The notes: generated by a model from the letters alone, not told the origin. Shown: positions 1 to 8,357, numbered from the stretch's first letter. The stretch is DNA of 64,000 nucleotides from Candidatus Obscuribacterales bacterium (GCA_021732025.1 JAKFVU010000082.1:186001-250000), one strand, 5' to 3'. Numbers and translations are program-made.

Positions 1-401
1 CTTTCCAATATTCCAACCACAAGCCAGACACATTCTTGAAACTTGCTGAAGGCAACGAACTAGATCGAGCCGCCTTCTTATCTTTGGCACCAGGGGCAGT
101 AGCACAGCGCTTAGGCAAAAAAGCCACCAAGAACAAGCCGCAAAAGCCAGGCAAAACAAAAGAAACAAAAGAAGAAAAGACAGCAAAGTCTAAAGCCAAG
201 AAAGAGAAGGGCAAAGACAAAGAGCCGGTAGAAGCAGTTGAGAAGCAAGATCTACCTAGCAGCCAAGAAAAACCAGTTAGTGACACTAAAGATCAGAACA
301 GTGAACCTAGCGATGCGGCCAGCGAAATTCCACCAAGTACAGGCCAAGATACGCAGCCAGTAAGTCCGTCCGACACCAAAGAAAGTGGAGAGTCAAAGTA
401 A
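1..401 (+). CDS. C-terminal part of an unrecognised protein with a Lys/Glu-rich tail (5' truncated)
   Basis: The reading frame is open from base 3 to the TAA at 399-401, so the gene enters from outside the window and only its C-terminus is seen. The first 35 or so residues look like a folded domain end (Leu/Ala-rich, with FLKLAEG and LAPGAVAQRLG). The last 90 residues are a low-complexity tail dominated by Lys, Glu, Ser and Pro, which is probably disordered. An internal TTG at base 36 could be mistaken for a start, but the upstream codons continue in frame. The stop lies three bases before the tryptophan dioxygenase ATG, so the two are probably co-transcribed. The visible part is not enough to assign a function. 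Confidence 0.6.
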   Translation, partial: FQYSNHKPDTFLKLAEGNELDRAAFLSLAPGAVAQRLGKKATKNKPQKPGKTKETKEEKTAKSKAKKEKGKDKEPVEAVEKQDLPSSQEKPVSDTKDQNSEPSDAASEIPPSTGQDTQPVSPSDTKESGESK

Positions 402-404
402 GTA

Positions 405-1244
405 ATGGACAGTAAGAAATCAGCTCAGTACGGTGGCATTACTAGTGGTGGCCATAGCTCGCTAGACTACAACAGCTATCTAATGGTGGAACAACTAAAA
501 ACCTTGCAAGTTTGTCAGTCGGAACCAGCCCACCACGACGAACCGCTATTTATCATCATCCACCAAACATACGAACTATGGTTCAAACTGATTATTCACG
601 AGTTAGACCTCGTCATTGAGCTAATGGCAGAAGACAAAGTGCGCAAAGCGACTCATTTTATGAGAAGAGCTGTGGCCATCATGCGCTTGCTTGTGCAGCA
701 AATTCATATTCTTGAAACTATGTCACCACTTGATTTTCTCGGCTTCCGTCATAAGCTCAACCCAGCTTCAGGCTTTCAGTCATCACAATTTCGCGAAATT
801 GAATTCATGGCGGGCTTAAAAGAAGAGAGAATGCTCATGCACTTTCAAAACGATAGTATTGCCTTCGCTCAATTGACCAAACGGTTCGAAGCTCCTAGCC
901 TAAAAGATTGCTTCTATGAACTCTTGCGCAAACATGGCTTTACGCTGGCTATGCCGCCTGCTGGTGATGACGACGAGAATGGCAAGTTCGCCGAAGCGCG
1001 TGTGCTTGAGTTGTGTCGCCTCTATAAAGATGAGCAACTCGGAGAACTACATGACTTAGCCGAAACACTCATAGATATAGACGAATTAATTGCACTCTGG
1101 CGCACGCACCACGTCACTGTGGTTGAACGCATCATCGGCTTTAAGAGAGGCACTGGTGGCAGCGAAGGCGTTGCTTATTTGCGTTCTACCCTTGTCAAAC
1201 GCTGCTTCCAAGACCTTTGGAGTGTGCGCACGGCTTTAACTTAA
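405..1244 (+). CDS. kynA: Tryptophan 2,3-dioxygenase
   Basis: Haem enzyme that opens the indole ring of L-tryptophan to N-formylkynurenine, the first step of the kynurenine route; cytoplasmic and normally tetrameric. The 279 residues match the bacterial family in length. Visible signatures are HHDEPLFIIIHQTYELW with the distal His at about 53, FRHKLNPASGFQSSQFR with the carboxylate-binding Arg at about 115 and Ser122, the proximal haem His at about 236 in RTHHV, and the C-terminal motif GTGGSEGVAYL. The His53-Arg115 spacing equals that of the Xanthomonas enzyme (55 to 117). It sits between the upstream Lys-rich gene (3-base gap) and a VOC protein (12-base gap). No other kynurenine-pathway gene is present in the window. 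Confidence 0.95.
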   Translation: MDSKKSAQYGGITSGGHSSLDYNSYLMVEQLKTLQVCQSEPAHHDEPLFIIIHQTYELWFKLIIHELDLVIELMAEDKVRKATHFMRRAVAIMRLLVQQIHILETMSPLDFLGFRHKLNPASGFQSSQFREIEFMAGLKEERMLMHFQNDSIAFAQLTKRFEAPSLKDCFYELLRKHGFTLAMPPAGDDDENGKFAEARVLELCRLYKDEQLGELHDLAETLIDIDELIALWRTHHVTVVERIIGFKRGTGGSEGVAYLRSTLVKRCFQDLWSVRTALT

Positions 1245-1256
1245 GGCAAACAATAA

Positions 1257-1565
1257 ATGATGCTAGACCCAATAGATCACATAGCCATTCCTGTAAAAAA
1301 TCCAGAAACACTAAAGACAACAGTTGACTGGTATCTCAGTACTTTTAAGTGCGAAGTGGAGTACCAAGACGATACTTGGGCCTTTCTGCGCTTTGGCAAT
1401 ATAAAATTAGCTTTGGTAATACCTGAGCAGCACCCATCCCATTTAGCTTTTGTCAGCGCTAAGGCCGAAGAATTCGGCACATTGAAGACTCACCGTGATG
1501 GAACCCGGTCTATTTATGTAGATGATCCGGCGGGAAACAAAATTGAAATAATGGCCGAATACTAA
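1257..1565 (+). CDS. VOC (glyoxalase/dioxygenase fold) family protein
   Basis: A 102-residue single-domain protein of the vicinal oxygen chelate superfamily. It opens with IDHIAIPV, the usual first beta strand with a metal-ligand His (H8), has a second His pair in HPSHLAF (H59, H62), and ends with DPAGNKIEI, where Glu97 sits at the usual final ligand position. The family includes glyoxalase I, methylmalonyl-CoA epimerase, fosfomycin resistance proteins and ring-cleaving dioxygenases. The sequence does not say which reaction applies. It lies 12 bases after tryptophan dioxygenase and 21 bases before an FAD oxidoreductase, so it is probably in the same transcript and may act on a related small metabolite. 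Two adjacent ATGs (1257 and 1260) are possible starts. Confidence 0.8.
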   Translation: MMLDPIDHIAIPVKNPETLKTTVDWYLSTFKCEVEYQDDTWAFLRFGNIKLALVIPEQHPSHLAFVSAKAEEFGTLKTHRDGTRSIYVDDPAGNKIEIMAEY

Positions 1566-1586
1566 AAGACAAGAACGAGGAAGACA

Positions 1587-2891
1587 GTGGAACCAATTTA
1601 CGATGCCATTATTGTTGGTTCTGGCCTAGCAGGCTTGTCCTGCGCTAAACGCCTGGCTAGTCAAGGTTTCTCTTTTCTGATCTTAGAATCTAGCGACGCC
1701 ATTGGTGGCAGAGTTCGTAGCGACTATATAGATGGATTTATCCTTGATCGTGGTTTTCAGGTTCTTTTAACTGCCTATCCAGAAGCAGCCAGCACTCTCG
1801 ATTATGAGAAGCTAGATTTGAAACCATTCTTGCCTGGGGCCCTAATTAATGACGGCAAATATTTCATTCGCCTCAGTGACCCATTTAAAGAACCCGCCAG
1901 CTTTTTGTCGATGATGGTATCGAATATAGCTTCACTAGCAGACAAACTAAGAGTTGCCTATCTCAGGCAGAAAGTTATGTCATCGACAATAGAACAAATT
2001 TTCAGCCAACCTGACAAAACCATCATGCAGTCACTGAAAGACTATGGCTTTAGTGACAATATGATCACTCGCTTCTTCAAGCCTTTCTTCGGCGGCATCA
2101 CCCTTGACAATACTTTGTCTGGGTCTAATCGCATGTTTGAATTTGTGTACAAAATGATGGCCGAAGGCCAGGTGGCAATCCCCAGCGGCGGCATGGGCAA
2201 AATTTCACAACAACTCGCCTCTGGCTTTGCCAAAGATTCAATCAGACTAAGCAGCCGAGTAGCCTCTATAGACCCAGTCAAAGCTCAAGTGACTTTAGCC
2301 AGTGGGGAGAGTTTCTTGGCCCGGGCAATAGTCATTGCCACCGATTCAGCCAGCGCCAGTGATTTGACAAACTTAGTGCAGCCAAGGCCAGCAAAAATGG
2401 CCACCTGTCTCTACTTCGCTGCAGACAAAGCACCCATTAGCGAGCCCGTTTTAGTTTTAAACGGTGCAGACAAAGATACTGGCCCCATCAACAACCTGGC
2501 TGTCCTCACCAATGTGGCCAAGTCTTATGGACCAGAAGGAAAACATCTAATATCAGTGACCGTGTTAGGTCAGCTACCCGCTGGCCATAAGAGCGACGAA
2601 CTCGAGTCTTCCTTCGAAGCACAACTAATTAAAGACGTCCTGGCTCAAGCTAAATCTTGGTTCGGCGAACAAGTTGATGGTTGGCAACATCTAAAAAGTT
2701 ATCGCATTGCCAATGCCCTGCCAGATCAGTCTCCGCCTTGGCTAGAGACTGAACGCCCCACTCGATTAGCCGACGGGCTCTACGTCTGCGGCGACTTCCG
2801 CGAAAACGCCTCGATCAATGGCGCCCTTGTTTCAGGGCGAAAAGCTGCAGAAGCTCTGGTTGCAGATTTGAAAGTGGCAACTTGCAAGTGA
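1587..2891 (+). CDS. FAD-dependent oxidoreductase, amine oxidase / phytoene desaturase-like
   Basis: A 434-residue flavoprotein. The N-terminus carries the Rossmann dinucleotide motif GSGLAGLSCAKRL (about residues 11-23), followed by the acidic strand end LILESSDAIGGRVRS typical of amine oxidase, protoporphyrinogen oxidase and carotenoid desaturase/isomerase relatives. The C-terminus has GLYVCGDFRENASINGAL, the usual second FAD-binding stretch (G-D near the end). The substrate cannot be told from the sequence; amine, carotenoid and porphyrin substrates all occur in this family. The start is GTG at 1587, chosen because a GAGGAAG ribosome site lies just upstream. It follows the VOC gene closely and probably ends the operon that contains tryptophan dioxygenase. 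Confidence 0.85.
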   Translation: MEPIYDAIIVGSGLAGLSCAKRLASQGFSFLILESSDAIGGRVRSDYIDGFILDRGFQVLLTAYPEAASTLDYEKLDLKPFLPGALINDGKYFIRLSDPFKEPASFLSMMVSNIASLADKLRVAYLRQKVMSSTIEQIFSQPDKTIMQSLKDYGFSDNMITRFFKPFFGGITLDNTLSGSNRMFEFVYKMMAEGQVAIPSGGMGKISQQLASGFAKDSIRLSSRVASIDPVKAQVTLASGESFLARAIVIATDSASASDLTNLVQPRPAKMATCLYFAADKAPISEPVLVLNGADKDTGPINNLAVLTNVAKSYGPEGKHLISVTVLGQLPAGHKSDELESSFEAQLIKDVLAQAKSWFGEQVDGWQHLKSYRIANALPDQSPPWLETERPTRLADGLYVCGDFRENASINGALVSGRKAAEALVADLKVATCK

Positions 2892-2967
2892 GAATAAGCC
2901 CTTGATAATTTCTTCCTTGCTATTATAGTTTTGCCAGTATTACTTTTGCCGATGCCAAAATAGCACC

Positions 2968-5181
2968 ATGACTTTCGAAGATCCCACTCAATCAACCAAG
3001 AAGAAAGTCTGCACTGTCTGTAAGCGCGAATTTCCGCCGACTCAAGCTGTTTGTCCGCATGACAAGAGTATGCTCATGTTCGTGCAGAAAGATGAGCTCT
3101 TAGGCACTATTCTCAACGATCGCTATCGGGTTCTCTCTGAAGTGGGCCGTGGCGGCATGAGTATCGTCTATAAAGGCCTGCACGAAATGATGGACCGCAC
3201 GGTTGCCATCAAGATGCTGCAAACCCAACACGTCACCGACCAATTGAGCATTAAGCGCTTTCAGCAAGAAGCTCAGGCCGCTTCGCACCTGCAACACCCT
3301 CATGTAATTACTGTTTACGACTGCGGCGTCGTTGCTACGGGCCAGCCCTACATAGTCATGGACTTCTTGGAAGGTCAGAGCCTTTCTGATGTAGTCAAGG
3401 CAGAAAACTATATTGCCTATCAAAGAGCTATTCCGATTTTCATTTCTGCCACTGAGGCCTTAGAGCATGCGCACCAAAAAGGCGTAATTCACCGTGACTT
3501 GAAATCATCAAACATCATGTTGGTTGAAGTAGAAGGGCGAAGAGATTTTGTCAAAGTGGTTGACTTTGGCATCGCCAAATTAACCACTGCATCAGGCAAG
3601 ACGCCACAAAACCTGACTCAAACCGGTGAGATTTTTGGTAGCCCGATATACATGAGCCCTGAGCAATGCCTTGGTCTCAATCTCGACAGCCGCTCAGACA
3701 TCTATTCTATGGGTGCGGTTTTATACGAGACCCTCACTGGTTTTCCTCCACTAATGGGCGACACCATATATGCCACCATGAAAATGCATGTGTCGCAGAT
3801 GCCAGAACCTTTCAATAAAGTTAGACCAGACTTACGCATTCCTGAACAACTTGAGCGCATCACTTTTAAGGCATTGGCGAAGAAGCCAGAGCAGCGCTAT
3901 CAAACCATGCAAGAGATGCGCGATGCCCTAGAGCAATGTGTTCACACCCAATTTGAAACCGGCAGCATTCCTAGTTTAATTAGTGCGCCACCATCAATGG
4001 GCTTTAATCCCAATCCACAGAGTGACAGCGCCCCTCTTGAACTTGAAGATTTTGACCTTTCTGGCGGTCTCTTTGGTAATGATCCACCGAGCGCCTCCTC
4101 AGAACGTAGTCGCACTAACGCGCCCTTTGTCTCAGGACCGGGCGAGAAAAGAAGCGGCGGCACCACCAAGAGCGGACGGAAAACTAGCTCTAGCTCTGGT
4201 TCTGGCTCAACAACTGGCTTAAGCGATGATCGTGCCGGCCGCAGCACTGGTCGTAGTACAGGTCGCAGTACAGGCCGCAGCACCGGGCGTAGTACCGGAC
4301 GCAGCACCGATGTTGACCCTCGCAGTACCGGCCGCAGCACCGGAGTGCGCAAACCAGCCTTAGTTGAGAAAAAGAAGAAAAACAAAGCTGTAGCAATTGA
4401 TTTTGCTAAATATCTCAACAAGAAAGTGATTCTCACCGTTCTTGGCCTGGTCGTAATACCTGGCGCCATTACTGGTGTAGTAATCGCCGCCAATAAAATG
4501 GGCAACGATAACCCCTTCTCTTTGACCAAAAATTATGAAGGGGTGCTGCTTTATCTAAGAGCTGCTACCCACGACAGCGAAAGCGGCCAAGAGCTACCAG
4601 GACTGATGTACATACTACCCAGCAAGGCTAAAGCCCCTATCAAAGTAATGCTGGGTGATTTCAACCTAGAGGGTCACTTAGGCCAAGCTGATAGATCAGA
4701 CCAGAAGCCAGGGGCTGTTTGGCATATCTCCGGTCACAAGGGTCCAAATAATTCACTGCAAATTGAAGAAGGCGACTTCACCGAGCACAGCGACAATAGT
4801 GTCACCCCGGCCAGGCAGAAGCTTGAAGAGTTTCTTGCTCACCTTTTCCGCTCGAGGGCCAAGGGCAGTACCGCCCTTGAACTCGCCTATAAATGCCTGA
4901 GCGTCAATGCCCAAAAACGGGAAGATCCTGAGCGCTTTAAAGAAAAGTACGGCAGCGATCCAAAGTTCAGAGAAGACTTCAAACCTGACGCCATCGAGCC
5001 ATCGGCTTTCAAGGTAGGTGTCATCAAAAACTCAGAGATTACCTTCTATCTAAACGGAAAATATATCTTTGACAAGCCCGAAATCTATTTGGCCAAGATG
5101 GTTTCAGAAGAACACGTGTGGCGGCTAGACTCGCTTGAACCCTGCAATGACGATTTGTGGAAGACGACCTTGCCTGATTGA
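2968..5181 (+). CDS. Membrane-anchored serine/threonine protein kinase with N-terminal half zinc ribbon
   Basis: A 737-residue Hanks-type kinase. Order of parts: a Cys motif C15-x2-C18-x10-C29-P-H31 at the N-terminus; the kinase domain at about residues 53-320 with glycine loop G60-R-G-G-M, ATP-binding Lys82, HRD at 175-177 and DFG at 199-201, all intact; a disordered Ser/Thr/Gly-rich linker with eight RSTG units; one membrane helix near residues 487-510; and an extracytoplasmic C-terminal domain of about 220 residues that resembles no domain I recognise. The layout recalls PknB-type sensors, with a cytoplasmic kinase and an outside sensor. It stands alone, 76 bases after the flavoprotein. 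A related kinase with the same Cys motif is at 47064-48305. Confidence 0.93.
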   Translation: MTFEDPTQSTKKKVCTVCKREFPPTQAVCPHDKSMLMFVQKDELLGTILNDRYRVLSEVGRGGMSIVYKGLHEMMDRTVAIKMLQTQHVTDQLSIKRFQQEAQAASHLQHPHVITVYDCGVVATGQPYIVMDFLEGQSLSDVVKAENYIAYQRAIPIFISATEALEHAHQKGVIHRDLKSSNIMLVEVEGRRDFVKVVDFGIAKLTTASGKTPQNLTQTGEIFGSPIYMSPEQCLGLNLDSRSDIYSMGAVLYETLTGFPPLMGDTIYATMKMHVSQMPEPFNKVRPDLRIPEQLERITFKALAKKPEQRYQTMQEMRDALEQCVHTQFETGSIPSLISAPPSMGFNPNPQSDSAPLELEDFDLSGGLFGNDPPSASSERSRTNAPFVSGPGEKRSGGTTKSGRKTSSSSGSGSTTGLSDDRAGRSTGRSTGRSTGRSTGRSTGRSTDVDPRSTGRSTGVRKPALVEKKKKNKAVAIDFAKYLNKKVILTVLGLVVIPGAITGVVIAANKMGNDNPFSLTKNYEGVLLYLRAATHDSESGQELPGLMYILPSKAKAPIKVMLGDFNLEGHLGQADRSDQKPGAVWHISGHKGPNNSLQIEEGDFTEHSDNSVTPARQKLEEFLAHLFRSRAKGSTALELAYKCLSVNAQKREDPERFKEKYGSDPKFREDFKPDAIEPSAFKVGVIKNSEITFYLNGKYIFDKPEIYLAKMVSEEHVWRLDSLEPCNDDLWKTTLPD
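4240..4344 (+). repeat. 12-base tandem repeats coding for RSTG units
   Basis: Six consecutive 12-base units, a short break coding DVDP, then two more. All encode Arg-Ser-Thr-Gly in the kinase linker between the catalytic domain and the membrane helix. The units differ mainly at third codon positions (CGC/CGT, AGC/AGT, ACT/ACA/ACC), so the peptide is kept while the DNA varies. The basic, Ser/Thr-rich linker is a plausible autophosphorylation zone; that role is inferred. Confidence 0.85.
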
Positions 5182-5246
5182 CATCAGTTGTTCGCTTTTC
5201 TTCTTACAAATTAAGGATTTATTTCATCTCAGCCATTGGGCAATAC

Positions 5247-5252
5247 TATAAT
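5247..5252 (+). promoter_or_regulatory. Putative -10 element of the 43-residue membrane protein gene
   Basis: A consensus TATAAT lies 64 bases before the ATG at 5316. No good -35 hexamer is seen 16-18 bases upstream, so the call rests on the -10 match and its position in the intergenic space. Confidence 0.35.
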
Positions 5253-5315
5253 AAGTCTGAAGTATCTTGGTAATCCTTCAACTTTAACCAAGCGCTAAAA
5301 CCTAAGGAGTGCGAC

Positions 5316-5447
5316 ATGGACGACAATTTTGTTTTGATGGGTATTGTATTTGCCGGAATTATCATTATGCCTTTGGTTATTATCAAGCTTGCCAAAGCAA
5401 TGAAAGTGGTCAAAGAGAAGAAAGCAGCCGCTGCTGCCGAGAAGTAG
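5316..5447 (+). CDS. Small single-pass membrane protein (43 aa), function unknown
   Basis: A short gene with a strong ribosome site (AAGGAGT, then five bases, then ATG) and an in-frame TAG at 5445-5447. The product has an acidic N-terminus, one hydrophobic helix at about residues 6-23, and a short charged tail rich in Lys and Ala ending in AAAAAEK. It has its own -10 element upstream and a strong hairpin terminator 50 bases downstream, so it looks like a separate transcript. Nothing in the sequence gives a function. Small proteins of this shape often modulate a membrane complex, but that is only analogy. Confidence 0.65.
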   Translation: MDDNFVLMGIVFAGIIIMPLVIIKLAKAMKVVKEKKAAAAAEK

Positions 5448-5497
5448 AGCACCAAAAGCATTCTCAAAAGCTTATTTGCAATAAAGCAAAATAAAAA

Positions 5498-5525
5498 GCG
5501 GCCCTCATGGAGGGCCGCTTTTTTT
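5498..5525 (+). terminator. Intrinsic terminator after the 43-aa gene
   Basis: A perfect 9-bp stem (GCGGCCCTC paired with GAGGGCCGC) with a 3-base ATG loop, followed by seven T residues and preceded by A-rich sequence. It ends the small-protein transcript and separates it from the tRNA gene on the opposite strand. Confidence 0.9.
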
Positions 5526-5530
5526 GAATT

Positions 5531-5602
5531 CTCCCGAGGCTGGATTCGAACCAGCGACCAATTGATTAACAGTCAACTGCGCTACCGCTGCGCTACTCGG
5601 GA
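5531..5602 (-). tRNA. tRNA-Asn (anticodon GTT)
   Basis: Read on the minus strand this folds as a full 72-base cloverleaf. The acceptor stem is TCCCGAG with CTCGGGA, the discriminator base is G, the D arm is GCGC/GCGC with a GGTA-type loop, the anticodon loop is CTGTTAA with anticodon GTT, and the T arm is GCTGG-TTCGAAT-CCAGC. The 3' CCA is not encoded and must be added after transcription; a CCA-adding-type enzyme gene is at 35.7-37.2 kb. Confidence 0.95.
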
Positions 5603-5824
5603 AAGTAGATACATCGTTGCTAACAAGATAACAATACTAGCATGGGCCAAACTCTTCAACCCCGACCAGCCCGGAGAGCCGAATGTTTTGACATTAACCG
5701 CATTTAATAATGCCGAAGAAAGGCTCTGTTTTGTATACTGAGTGACTTGCGATTGAAAATCCCTCGCAACAAACTGCAACTTGCGTTCAAAGCCATTGAG
5801 TAAAATGGACATGGAGAAGAACTG

Positions 5825-6283
5825 ATGGGAATATTTGGAGCACAAAAAGTCAGCCATGTACTTTCGCAAGAAGCGAAGGCTATGGTCGAAGCATATTTCC
5901 AAAGACGTGGTTTGAACCCAGGCGATCATATGCTTAGCGATGCCAGCGGTTTGGGCTGGTGGCTTATGGAAGGCAGCGCCAAGGTCTTCATCTTCGTGCA
6001 AGACGGACCTCAAGGGGCAATCTTGCGCCTTACATCACCGCTGGTTCATTTACCCCAGAAAAACCTTGAACAATTCTATCGGCGCCTATTAGATCTTAAT
6101 GGCACCCTCTCAAGCTGCGCCATTTCTACCCATGAAGACCTAGTCTTAGTGGTGGCGCAAAGACCTACATTTGGACTAGTTCAAGAAGAATTAGACGATC
6201 TTGTCTGGCACGTTGCCTATGTCTCTGACCTATTAGACAACAAGCTTGCCGAGGAGTTTGAGTGCAAAATGTACTCCGGCTAA
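5825..6283 (+). CDS. YbjN / type III secretion chaperone-fold protein
   Basis: A 152-residue cytoplasmic protein with the alternating helix-sheet pattern of the YbjN/T3SC-like fold: an N-terminal helix (EAYFQRRGL), a strand pair around WWLMEGSAKVFIFVQ, a run AILRLTSPLVHLP, the helix NLEQFYRRLLDLNG, a strand ALSTHED-like, and a final helix LDDLVWHVAYVSDLLDNKL. Such proteins act as chaperone-like or regulatory factors and are often uncharacterised. The ribosome site GGAGAAG precedes the ATG. The stop at 6281-6283 is four bases before the likely start of the inositol-phosphatase-like gene, suggesting coupling. The family is assigned from pattern only. Confidence 0.6.
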   Translation: MGIFGAQKVSHVLSQEAKAMVEAYFQRRGLNPGDHMLSDASGLGWWLMEGSAKVFIFVQDGPQGAILRLTSPLVHLPQKNLEQFYRRLLDLNGTLSSCAISTHEDLVLVVAQRPTFGLVQEELDDLVWHVAYVSDLLDNKLAEEFECKMYSG

Positions 6284-6287
6284 ACTT

Positions 6288-7115
6288 TTGACCTTTTCGC
6301 ATCTCTCTAATGAAGATATAGAAAGCATAGGTTGTCTGGCCGAACAAGCCGGCCAATTGGCTATGGCCATGCGCGACGGCGTAGACATCTCGCATAAGGC
6401 CACCATCGACGACAAAGTAACTGGTGCCGACAAAGCCCTGTCTAAACTAATTACCAGCGCAATAAAAGAGCGTTTTCCTAACGATTGTGTCATTTCAGAA
6501 GAAGATGACGAACACCATCATGTTTTAAATCAACCAGCGCCGCACAAGCGGGTCTGGATGATCGATCCCATTGATGGCACGCAAAACTATATTTTAGGCG
6601 ACGGTCAATACTGTGTCATGATCGGCTTAATAATAGACCTACTGCCAGTGTTCGGATGGGTCTACGAGCCGCATTCAAACATTCTCTATTTTGGTGGTCC
6701 TCGCTACGGCTCATTCAGAAGATGCGGCGACAAAGTTGAACGCATAGAAAATTTGGCTGCCATAGATCCACTGGCGAAGGCTCGCCTGGCAATGGGTTCT
6801 CGCGATCGAAAAAAACACTATTGGATCGACAAGTTGGCCGTAGTCGACTTGGTCAAAGTTGGTAGCATCGGGCTGAAAGTGGCTCGCATCCTAGATAGAG
6901 AAGCTGATGTCTTTGCCCATCTCTCTTGTAAGCTTAAAACTTGGGATACGGCAGGGCCAGCAGCAATAGCTCTAGGAGCAGGTCTAGAAGTAGGCGGAAT
7001 GGACGACGATCAGCTGCTCTACCCACTGCCAGATTTTCTCCATAACACCAGCATAATTATGGGCCGACCTGGTTCACTGGCTTGGTGCCGAAATCATCTA
7101 AGAAGGAACACGTAA
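6288..7115 (+). CDS. Inositol monophosphatase / CysQ family phosphatase
   Basis: A Mg-dependent sugar-phosphate or nucleotide phosphatase of the IMPase superfamily. The key motifs are present: the Glu-Glu metal site in VISEEDDE, the diagnostic WMIDPIDGTQNYI (D-P-I-D-G-T), and the late TWDTAGPAAIALGAG (W-D-x-A) that completes the metal site. Substrates in this family are inositol phosphates, fructose 1,6-bisphosphate or 3'-phosphoadenosine 5'-phosphate, and the sequence does not decide. The start is uncertain. The frame also contains TTG at 6246 and 6258 inside the upstream gene. I prefer TTG 6288, four bases after the upstream stop, because it avoids a 38-base overlap and matches the tight spacing seen elsewhere here. 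Confidence 0.85.
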   Translation: MTFSHLSNEDIESIGCLAEQAGQLAMAMRDGVDISHKATIDDKVTGADKALSKLITSAIKERFPNDCVISEEDDEHHHVLNQPAPHKRVWMIDPIDGTQNYILGDGQYCVMIGLIIDLLPVFGWVYEPHSNILYFGGPRYGSFRRCGDKVERIENLAAIDPLAKARLAMGSRDRKKHYWIDKLAVVDLVKVGSIGLKVARILDREADVFAHLSCKLKTWDTAGPAAIALGAGLEVGGMDDDQLLYPLPDFLHNTSIIMGRPGSLAWCRNHLRRNT

Positions 7116-7118
7116 GAA

Positions 7119-8357
7119 ATGGAAAGCCCTAAAAGAAACACCGCCTTGATTACAGACCCAAAAGATCTCGAAAATGTAGTCGCCTTGATTGAAGAAGCCG
7201 GTGTATTTGCTCTCGATCTTGAATTCATTCCTGAGCGCACTTACTTTCCTATTATTTGTTTGGTGCAGATAGCTGTTCAAGACAAAGTTTTTCTAGTTGA
7301 TCCAATCGAGCTGAAAGACTTACAAATTCTCTGGAAGACAGTGGCTGACCCACGCATCATCAAAGTTTTGCATGCCGCTTCGCAAGATTTGATGATCATT
7401 TTTCAACGCTCTGGTCTAATTCCAAAAAATATTTTTGACACACAAATTGCTGCTGGTTTTCTCGGCCTTGGTTACCCAGCTGGCTATGGCAAGCTTTTAG
7501 CAGCACTGTTTGATCTCAATCTTTCTAAGACCGAATCATTTACAGATTGGCAAGCACGGCCATTGAGCCGCTCACAAATTGACTATGCCATTGATGACGC
7601 CTTGCATCTTATTCCGCTTTATCAGCGCCTTCAGACCGATCTTAGTGCCCGCAAGCGTCTTGAATGGGTAGTAGAAGAGTGCAGACACTACGAGCAAGAC
7701 AGCTATTACATCAAAGAGAGCGGTCGCGAATTTTTGCGGGTCAAAGGGGCTCAAGGTCTCAATCGGCGAAAGTTAGCAGTATTGCAAGCGGTCTGTTTAT
7801 GGCGTGAGGCTGAAGCCAAACGCACAGATAGACCAGCCCGTTCAGTAATTAACGACAACATCATGCTTGAGCTAGCAAAGAAGCCACCTTCTTCAATAGA
7901 AGATATTCAACGCATCCGTGGCATCCGTGCTGATCAGCTCTCTCACTGGGGCAGAAAAGTTGTAAAAGTAATCGAAGAAGCTAACCAGATTGCAGACAAA
8001 GACTGTCCTCAGTGGCCTTCCGGTAGAGCCCCTTCAAAGGCTGACGTGCTCATAGCAGATGTCCTTTATACAGTTCTCAAAATTAGAGCTCTTGACTTAG
8101 AAATAGCCCCTGAACTAATTGCCACCAGAGATGAATTGCAAGGATTAGTGAAAATTGGTCGTGACATCCAGCCTCAAGCGGACGGTGCTGACGAGATGGA
8201 CAGTGATGTTGACGATCAAAACCCTCTTACCTTTGGTTGGCGCCGCAGATTGGCCGGAAATGAACTGATTAGTGTGCTCAAAGGCACACCGATTAAGGTG
8301 ACCGTTTCAGACAGCAGCACAAATCCGATAGCGATTAATCTTTGTGATGGCACCTGA
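7119..8357 (+). CDS. rnd: Ribonuclease D
   Basis: A 3'-to-5' exoribonuclease for tRNA 3'-end trimming and RNA turnover. The 412 residues contain the DEDD exonuclease domain first: D33-L-E35 in FALDLEFIPERTYFP, HAASQDLMI with the second acidic site, and YAIDDALHL with the Tyr and last Asp of the DEDDy type. The exonuclease domain is followed by HRDC-like helical regions (about residues 205-300), ending in a less conserved tail. The ATG at 7119 lies three bases after the IMPase stop, so the two genes are probably co-transcribed. Length and domain order fit normal bacterial RNase D with an extended C-terminus. Confidence 0.92.
   Translation: MESPKRNTALITDPKDLENVVALIEEAGVFALDLEFIPERTYFPIICLVQIAVQDKVFLVDPIELKDLQILWKTVADPRIIKVLHAASQDLMIIFQRSGLIPKNIFDTQIAAGFLGLGYPAGYGKLLAALFDLNLSKTESFTDWQARPLSRSQIDYAIDDALHLIPLYQRLQTDLSARKRLEWVVEECRHYEQDSYYIKESGREFLRVKGAQGLNRRKLAVLQAVCLWREAEAKRTDRPARSVINDNIMLELAKKPPSSIEDIQRIRGIRADQLSHWGRKVVKVIEEANQIADKDCPQWPSGRAPSKADVLIADVLYTVLKIRALDLEIAPELIATRDELQGLVKIGRDIQPQADGADEMDSDVDDQNPLTFGWRRRLAGNELISVLKGTPIKVTVSDSSTNPIAINLCDGT

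Noticed and set aside
3942-4529. Minus-strand open frame opposite the kinase linker (RPVL repeats)
   Set aside because: A shadow of the RSTG repeat; no ribosome site and the sense strand is clearly a kinase.
5246-5467. Minus-strand open frame opposite the 43-residue protein
   Set aside because: Antisense to a gene with a good ribosome site and terminator; no independent support.
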